Source: Streptomyces tanashiensis (GTDB lineage: Bacteria > Actinomycetota > Actinomycetes > Streptomycetales > Streptomycetaceae). Taken from it: 64,000 bases of DNA. Made by a program: the position numbers and the translations under genes. Location of the stretch: NCBI RefSeq assembly GCF_014648895.1, contig NZ_BMRZ01000024.1:1-64000 (forward strand), written 5' to 3'. Under the pieces are notes generated by a model, which made no database searches, was not told the origin of the DNA, and saw only the letters and a program-made list of their open reading frames with translations. How positions within the stretch are numbered: the first letter of the stretch is position 1; each line of letters starts with the position of its first letter. Positions 59,493 to 64,000 of this stretch are shown piece by piece.

Positions 59493-59645
59493 TCAGCCCG
59501 AGCAGCCCCCGCACTGGCACGGGGAGCCCGACTGGCAGCCGCAGCCGCAGCCCGAGCCGCAGCCGCAGGCGCCGAGCACCGGCAGGAACACCGCCTCGCG
59601 CGGCGCCTCCGCTCCGGATCCGGTCGTCATGGGGGATTCGGCCAT
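59493..59645 (-). CDS. 50-aa cysteine-rich peptide
   Basis: Strong AAGGGAGGGA ribosome site before an ATG. The peptide begins MAESPMTTGSGAEAPREAVF then LPVLG and ends in ACGCGSGCGCGCQSGSPCQC-GGCSG: eight cysteines in the last 26 residues, mostly as CGC. It could bind metal like a metallothionein, form disulfides, or be a precursor peptide. It lies 127 bp downstream of the phoU stop on the same strand. No signal peptide. Family unknown to me. Confidence 0.72.
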   Translation of the reverse strand: MAESPMTTGSGAEAPREAVFLPVLGACGCGSGCGCGCQSGSPCQCGGCSG

Positions 59646-59772
59646 GGGGGTCCCTCCCTTTCGAGGCGCGCATCGCCTCCCCCCATTGCATGCCCACTCG
59701 GACCGGCGCATCAACGGCGCATCGGCGCCCGTGCGCTCGGGGCCCGCTCGGCCCCGATGCGCCGGACCGGCG

Positions 59773-60453
59773 CTACGCGCCCTCCACCGGCGCGTCCGCC
59801 GCCTGCAGCTCGTCCGCGTGCTCACCCGTCACCAGGTACACGACGCGCTTCGCCACCGACACCGCGTGGTCCGCGAACCGCTCGTAGTACCGGCCCAGCA
59901 GCGTCACGTCCACGGCCGTCTCGATGCCGTGCTTCCAGCGGTCGTCCATCAGGTGCTGGAAGAGCGTCCGGTGCAGCAGGTCCATCTCGTCGTCGTCCTG
60001 CTCCAGCTGGAGCGCCAGGTCGACGTCCTTCGTGATGATGACCTCCGCCGCCTTCGCCATCAGGCGCTGCGCCAGCTGACCCATCTCCAGGATGGTCGCG
60101 TGCAGGTCCCGCGGCACCGCCGTCTCCGGGAACCGCAGCCGCGCCAGCTTCGCCACGTGCTGCGCCAGGTCGCCGGAGCGCTCCAGGTCGGCGCTCATCC
60201 GCAGCGAGGTCACCACGATCCGCAGGTCCGTCGCCACCGGCTGCTGCCGGGCGAGCAGCGCTATCGCCCGTGCCTCCAGGTCGTGCTGGAGGTCGTCGAC
60301 CTTCTGGTCCGCCGCGATCACGCTCTCCGCGAGCTTGAGGTCCGCGTCGAGCATCGCCGTCGTGGCGCGCCCGATCGCCGACCCGACGAGCCGGGCCATC
60401 TCGACCAGGCTCTCACCGATCGAGTCCAGTTCCTCGTGGTACGCGTCCCGCAT
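59773..60453 (-). CDS. phoU: PhoU, negative regulator of phosphate signalling
   Basis: A 226-aa protein with two three-helix PhoU repeats. Each carries a D-[AVS]-[QD]-x-D/E-x2-L metal site: VIAADQKVDDLQHDLEARA and QLEQDDDEMDLLHRTLF. PhoU links the Pst transporter to PhoR and lowers its activity when phosphate is plentiful. ATG at 60453 has AGAGGGA upstream. It is divergent from phoR with PHO boxes between them. Confidence 0.94.
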   Translation of the reverse strand: MRDAYHEELDSIGESLVEMARLVGSAIGRATTAMLDADLKLAESVIAADQKVDDLQHDLEARAIALLARQQPVATDLRIVVTSLRMSADLERSGDLAQHVAKLARLRFPETAVPRDLHATILEMGQLAQRLMAKAAEVIITKDVDLALQLEQDDDEMDLLHRTLFQHLMDDRWKHGIETAVDVTLLGRYYERFADHAVSVAKRVVYLVTGEHADELQAADAPVEGA

Positions 60454-60547
60454 GGTGTCCCTCTCTACGCAAAACTCCGGGGTCCGGGTGGGGCTTCGGA
60501 CCCCCACGCTCCCACGTTCGGCCCCCTGTGCGTCCGGTTCCACCCCC

Positions 60548-60644
60548 TGATGTGAACCGGCACTTTCCCCCAGGTGAACTCTGGGCGACACGCGCCACCC
60601 GGGCCGCCAGGGCAAATGAACCAACCGCATCTCCACGGTGAACT
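60548..60644. promoter_or_regulatory. two PHO boxes in the phoU/phoR divergent region
   Basis: On the minus strand, box A holds AGTTCACCTGG, GGGAAAGTGCC and GGTTCACATCA (60548-60580). Box B holds AGTTCACCGTG, GAGATGCGGTT and GGTTCATTTGC (60612-60644). In each the GTTCA cores are 22 bp apart, as in Streptomyces PhoP sites. A 17-bp direct repeat (GGTGAACTCTGGGCGAC, at 60573 and 60637) marks the two boxes. They should allow PhoP to control both phoU and phoRP. Confidence 0.85.
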
Positions 60645-60717
60645 CTGGGCGACGACTGTTCGAGGAGCCACTCGGACGGCTGGGAGAGTGTCCGTGAGCC
60701 CGCATAACCTTGGAGGC

Positions 60718-61947
60718 ATGGACGTGAACGCGGCGGTCGCCGCATTGGCAGCGATCGCCGGCGTGTGCACCGGCGTGATCGCCATGCTGGCGTTCCGCTG
60801 GAGCGAACGCGACCAGGCGCGACCGACCCGTACCTCGCTGCACACCGACGCCGTGCTCCCGCCCGGCGTCGACACCGTGCTCTCCGTACTGCGCTCCTCC
60901 GCGGTCGTTCTCGACGAGAGCGACTCCGTGGTGAAGGCCAGCTCGGCGGCGTACGCGCTCGGCCTGGTCCGGGGCGGCAAGCTGGCCGTCGAACCCATGC
61001 TCAACATGGCCCGTGACACCCGCCGCGACGGGGAGATACGGCAGGTCGAGCTGGACCTGGCCCGGCGCGGCACCGGACGCGGCGAGGCCCTCGCCGTCTC
61101 CGCCCGGGTCGCCCCGCTGGGCTCGCGGCTCGTGCTGCTCCTGGTCGAGGACCTCACCGAGGCCCGCCGCATCGAAGCGGTACGGCGCGACTTCGTCGCC
61201 AACGTGAGCCATGAGCTCAAGACTCCCGTGGGCGCGCTCTCGCTGCTCTCCGAGGCGGTCATGGACGCCTCGGACGACCCCGAGGCGGTCACCCGCTTCG
61301 CCGGCCGGATGCAGATCGAGGCGACCCGCCTCACCAACCTCGTACAGGAGCTCATCGACCTCTCCCGCGTGCAGAACGACGACCCGCTGGAGGACTCCGA
61401 GCCGGTGTCCGTGGACGAGCTCGTCGCCGAGGCGATCGACCGCTCCCGGCAGCCCGCCTCCACCAAGCAGATCACCATGGTCTCCGGCGGTTCCGCCGAC
61501 CTGTACGTGTGGGGCAGCCGGGGCCAGCTCGCGGCGGCCCTGGGCAACCTCGTCGAGAACGCCGTCAACTACTCACCGGCCCGTACGCGCGTGGGCATCG
61601 CCGCCCGTCGCGTCGCCGCGCCCGCCGGCGACGTGATCGAGATAGCCGTGACCGACCAGGGCATCGGCATTCCCGACAAGGACAAGGAGCGCGTCTTCGA
61701 GCGCTTCTACCGCGTCGACCCGGCCCGTTCCCGTGCCACCGGCGGTACGGGGCTCGGCCTGGCCATCGTCAAGCACGTGGCCGCCTCGCACGGCGGGGAG
61801 GTCACCGTCTGGAGCACCGAGGGTCAGGGCTCCACCTTCACCCTGCGGCTGCCCGAGGCGGGCGCCGTACGGGACCGCCGGCCCGCCTCGTCCCCCACCC
61901 CAGATCTCATGACCGAACCGCTTCCCGCCCCGGAGGTCCTTCCGTGA
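60718..61947 (+). CDS. phoR: PhoR, phosphate-sensing histidine kinase
   Basis: A 409-aa sensor kinase. A single N-terminal TM region (VNAAVAALAAIAGVCTGVIAMLAF) is followed by a PAS-like domain (VLRSSAVVLDESDSVVKASSAAYALGLVRGG…). HisKA then has the phospho-His in FVANVSHELKTPVGAL, and HATPase_c has NLVENAVNYS, DQGIGIP, GGTGLGLAI. GGAGG precedes the ATG at 60718. It overlaps phoP by 4 bp. Confidence 0.95.
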   Translation: MDVNAAVAALAAIAGVCTGVIAMLAFRWSERDQARPTRTSLHTDAVLPPGVDTVLSVLRSSAVVLDESDSVVKASSAAYALGLVRGGKLAVEPMLNMARDTRRDGEIRQVELDLARRGTGRGEALAVSARVAPLGSRLVLLLVEDLTEARRIEAVRRDFVANVSHELKTPVGALSLLSEAVMDASDDPEAVTRFAGRMQIEATRLTNLVQELIDLSRVQNDDPLEDSEPVSVDELVAEAIDRSRQPASTKQITMVSGGSADLYVWGSRGQLAAALGNLVENAVNYSPARTRVGIAARRVAAPAGDVIEIAVTDQGIGIPDKDKERVFERFYRVDPARSRATGGTGLGLAIVKHVAASHGGEVTVWSTEGQGSTFTLRLPEAGAVRDRRPASSPTPDLMTEPLPAPEVLP

Positions 61948-62624
61948 CCCGAGTGCTCGTCGTCGAGGATGAGGAATCCTTCAGCGACGCCCTGTCGTAC
62001 ATGCTCCGCAAGGAAGGCTTCGAGGTCGCCGTCGCGGCGACCGGGCCCGACGGCCTCGACGAGTTCGAGCGCAACGGAGCCGACCTCGTCCTCCTCGACC
62101 TGATGCTTCCGGGTCTGCCCGGTACCGAGGTGTGCCGCCAGCTGCGCGGCCGCTCGAACGTCCCGGTGATCATGGTGACCGCCAAGGACAGTGAGATCGA
62201 CAAGGTCGTCGGCCTGGAGATAGGAGCCGACGACTACGTGACGAAGCCCTTCTCCTCGCGGGAGCTGGTCGCCCGCATCCGCGCGGTGCTGCGCCGCCGC
62301 GGGGAGCCGGAGGAGGTCACCCCGGCGGCCCTGGAGGCCGGCCCGGTCCGCATGGACGTCGACCGCCACGTGGTGACGGTCTCGGGCGGCAAGGTCGACC
62401 TGCCCCTGAAGGAGTTCGACCTCCTGGAGATGCTCCTGCGCAACGCGGGCCGCGTGCTGACCCGCATGCAGCTGATCGACCGGGTCTGGGGTGCGGACTA
62501 CGTGGGCGACACCAAGACCCTCGACGTCCACGTCAAGCGCCTCCGCGCCAAGATCGAACCCGACCCGGGCGCGCCGCGCTACCTGGTGACGGTCCGCGGC
62601 CTGGGCTACAAGTTCGAGCCGTAG
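61944..62624 (+). CDS. phoP: PhoP, phosphate response regulator
   Basis: A 226-aa OmpR-type regulator that binds PHO boxes and controls phosphate and secondary metabolism genes. Receiver: VLVVEDEES, phospho-Asp in VLLDLMLPGLPG and KPFSSREL. Winged helix: PLKEFDLLEMLLRNAGRVLTR and DTKTLDVHVKRLRAKIEPD…YLVTVRGLGYKFEP. Start GTG at 61944 in the GTGA overlap. Its last 71 coding bases recur 174 bp downstream. Confidence 0.96.
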   Translation: MTRVLVVEDEESFSDALSYMLRKEGFEVAVAATGPDGLDEFERNGADLVLLDLMLPGLPGTEVCRQLRGRSNVPVIMVTAKDSEIDKVVGLEIGADDYVTKPFSSRELVARIRAVLRRRGEPEEVTPAALEAGPVRMDVDRHVVTVSGGKVDLPLKEFDLLEMLLRNAGRVLTRMQLIDRVWGADYVGDTKTLDVHVKRLRAKIEPDPGAPRYLVTVRGLGYKFEP

Positions 62625-62799
62625 ACCGGCCGGAGCCGAGGCCGCCGGGCGGAGTCCGGCGCAGCGTCCCGAAGCCTGCGAGGCCCCCTGGGGCCGCGCA
62701 GTGCGAGGGGCGCGTCCGGGAAGGGGCTCGAACCCGACCCGGGCGCGCCGCGCTACCTGGTGACGGTCCGCGGCCTGGGCCACAAGTTCGAGCCGTAGA
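62554..62799 (+). repeat. duplicated phoP tail with the 78-bp dispersed element between copies
   Basis: The tail 62554-62625 (end of phoP with TAG) recurs at 62728-62799 with one change (codon TAC to CAC). Between them 62650-62727 is the 78-bp element CGGAGTCCGGCGCAGCG…GGGAAGGGGC, matching about 69 of 78 bases of 27384-27461 by eye, without gaps. In both places the element ends exactly where the duplicated tail starts. The second tail has no ribosome site and no start codon. Confidence 0.93.
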
Positions 62800-62806
62800 G
62801 AGTCTT

Positions 62807-62860
62807 CGGATATACGTCGAAGGGGCGCCCCCCAGGGGGCGCCCCTTCGACGTATATCCG
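62807..62860. terminator. long perfect hairpin, bidirectional terminator
   Basis: Perfect 26-bp arms (62807-62832 and 62835-62860) with a 2-base centre lie between convergent phoP and the lipoprotein gene. Longer than usual terminators. Confidence 0.8.
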
Positions 62861-62867
62861 TTCGCCG

Positions 62868-63503
62868 TCAGTGGCCGGCGGTCGTCGGCTCGCCCGAGGC
62901 CGGGGTCTCGGCGCCGTGCTCGGCGCCGTGCTCCGCCTCGCCCGAGGGCGACGCGGTGGCGCTCGGCGTGGCCTCCGGGGGAGCCGGGACGATGCTCGGG
63001 CCGAAGTCCTTGAAGTAGCTCTTCGACGGGACGACGAAGGCGCTCAGGCCGACGTCGCCGGTCTTGCTCAGCTTGAAGACGACCTGCTGCGCGTCGCCGT
63101 CACGGAGGGCCTGGGCGCCGTTCTCGATCAGGGCGGAGGCGTTGCCCTCGCCGCCGATGACGACGGAGCCGTGGGCCGGGACGACCACCGGGCCGGTGCC
63201 CTCGGCGGCCTTCAGCGTCACCGCGGCGCTCATGCCCGGCACGCTGATCGAGTCGATCGTCTGCGGCAGGCTGCCGTTGTTGAAGACGGTCGCCGAGACG
63301 GCGGCCGGGCCCTTGGTGCCGGGCAGCGGCTGGGTGATGACCAGTGCGTTCTGGATCTTGACGTCGTCGACCGTGACGGCGGCGTTGTCCGGCCGGATCT
63401 CGAGCGTCTGCGCGTCGTTGCCCGCGCCACAGGCGGAGAGCGCGGCGACGGAGAACACGATGGCGGTGGCGGCGAGGGCGCCGCGTCGAAGGCTGCGGCT
63501 CAC
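62868..63503 (-). CDS. DUF461-like putative lipoprotein
   Basis: A 211-aa protein with lipobox LSACG near residue 25. The mature beta-sandwich (IQNALVITQPLPGTKGPAAVSATVFNNGSLPQTIDSISVPG…VVVPAHGSVVIGG) resembles the PCu(A)C/DUF461 copper-chaperone-like fold, but the exact Met/His copper motif is not seen. The C-terminal tail is His/Glu-rich (GEAEHGAEHGAETPASGEPTTAGH). GTG start at 63503 follows TAGGAG. It converges on phoP. Confidence 0.83.
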   Translation of the reverse strand: MSRSLRRGALAATAIVFSVAALSACGAGNDAQTLEIRPDNAAVTVDDVKIQNALVITQPLPGTKGPAAVSATVFNNGSLPQTIDSISVPGMSAAVTLKAAEGTGPVVVPAHGSVVIGGEGNASALIENGAQALRDGDAQQVVFKLSKTGDVGLSAFVVPSKSYFKDFGPSIVPAPPEATPSATASPSGEAEHGAEHGAETPASGEPTTAGH

Positions 63504-63849
63504 GGCGGCGGCATCTCCTAGGACGTACGGACGGGCGTGGGAACTAAGGGACAGCTAAAGGTGTGTCAGCGCGCTTAGGTTACCGAGCCTCACTCCGCGT
63601 CCCGCACCCGACCCGCCCCTAACCGGTCACGGCCGTACCTGGTGGAGCCGGTGGGTGCCCCCGCCGGACCTCCCGCCGCTCACCGCGTGGCCGACCGCGT
63701 GGCCGGCGGCGCGGTGGGCGACGTGGCCGGATCACGACCCATTGGCCCGCTGTTCACATAACCGCCTTGATCAATTCGGGGGCACCCCCGCATTCCCCCG
63801 AGCCGCCCCCGCGGAAAAGCCCGCGCCGATGTCGGTTGATGTCCACTGA
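63504..63849. other. non-coding stretch upstream of the DUF461-like gene
   Basis: No gene with a ribosome site is visible. TTAGGTTA at 63575-63582 matches half of the DmdR1 iron box, but the other half is poor. A region near 63770-63860 carries AT-richer TGATCAATT(T)CGGG twice (about 63767 and 63847). Confidence 0.4.
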
Positions 63850-63948
63850 TCAATTTCGGGAATCACCCCGACATGCATCCGTACGGGTGGTCGATCCTCG
63901 AACGGAGTAGGCGAAGAAGGCCACTCCGAACCCGACAAAACGGGACAT
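63850..63948 (-). CDS. possible small ORF of 32 aa
   Basis: An ATG at 63948 with CAGGGAGGGGC just upstream opens MSRFVGFGVAFFAYSVRGST then TRTDACRGDSRN, stop TGA at 63850. The N-terminal half is hydrophobic. The good ribosome site supports it; nothing else is known. It may be a broken or very short gene. Confidence 0.35.
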   Translation of the reverse strand: MSRFVGFGVAFFAYSVRGSTTRTDACRGDSRN

Positions 63949-64000
63949 CGCCCCTCCCTGGAGGGCCTCCAGGTGTGTGTAACGTGCGCGTTTCTCTCCG

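Noticed and set aside
62728..62797. Second phoP tail as a coding gene
   Set aside because: No start codon or ribosome site and only 23 codons; it is a copy of the phoP 3' end.
63575..63594. DmdR1/IdeR iron box upstream of the DUF461-like gene
   Set aside because: TTAGGTTA matches one half but the second half of the palindrome is poor; not enough for a call.

Overview
The window is chromosomal DNA from a high-GC actinomycete, almost certainly a Streptomyces. The reasons are very high third-position GC, frequent GTG and TTG starts, many ATGA/GTGA 4-bp overlaps, and recognisable Streptomyces genes (mshA and mshD for mycothiol, glnR, nur, rsiG, phoP-type PHO boxes). From memory, the gene order matches the conserved core region that runs from pst to phoRP in S. 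coelicolor (about SCO4138 to SCO4230). That synteny is recalled, not computed here.

Left part (1-11,900). The phosphate block is pstS-pstC-pstA-pstB, read leftward from a clear PHO box at 4465-4508. It is followed by a Nudix hydrolase, a CHAD protein and polyphosphate kinase, which overlap each other. A GntR-type regulator with an ABC exporter comes next, starting at a perfect 16-bp inverted-repeat operator, and then mshD.

Middle-left (12,000-25,200). This holds a secreted 5'-nucleotidase, a Tat-exported PI-PLC-like protein, a two-component system beside an HtrA-like protease, a LacI regulator, and glnR, the orphan nitrogen regulator. A hydrolase, a MoaD-like protein and membrane/lipid-binding proteins follow. 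The sulfur locus consists of a Cys-containing leader peptide, a thiosulfate sulfurtransferase and SseC.

Middle (25,300-38,300). A lone TnpB-like gene with an altered RuvC-III motif and two TTA codons lies between sseC and a DUF3099 gene. The 3' end of the DUF3099 gene is duplicated together with a short repeat element. Then come a DsrE-like gene, three paralogous single-TM proteins in one operon, a nitrobindin-like protein, nur, ygfZ, dtd, rsiG (both c-di-GMP signature motifs visible), an Eis-like acetyltransferase, a TetR regulator and a HelD-like helicase.

Middle-right (38,100-54,800). Mainly regulators and transporters are found here (WYL, MFS, MarR, DinB, VOC, AraC, XRE), followed by an HBHA-like protein, a PP2C phosphatase with a receiver domain, NlpC/P60, a methyltransferase, mshA, a YbjN-like protein, a metallo-beta-lactamase fold protein, another MFS and gpmA.

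Right part (54,770-64,000). A degenerate 3-kb island appears to have entered the 3' end of gpmA. It contains an integrase remnant, two transposase remnants and a secreted FG-GAP repeat protein, and is flanked by a copy of the gpmA tail. Beyond it are small secreted proteins, a GNAT, a 50-aa Cys-rich peptide, and phoU divergent from phoR-phoP with two PHO boxes between them. The 3' end of phoP is also duplicated, next to the same 78-bp element seen behind the DUF3099 gene. This repeated association of one short element with a duplicated gene tail is the most unusual thing in the window.
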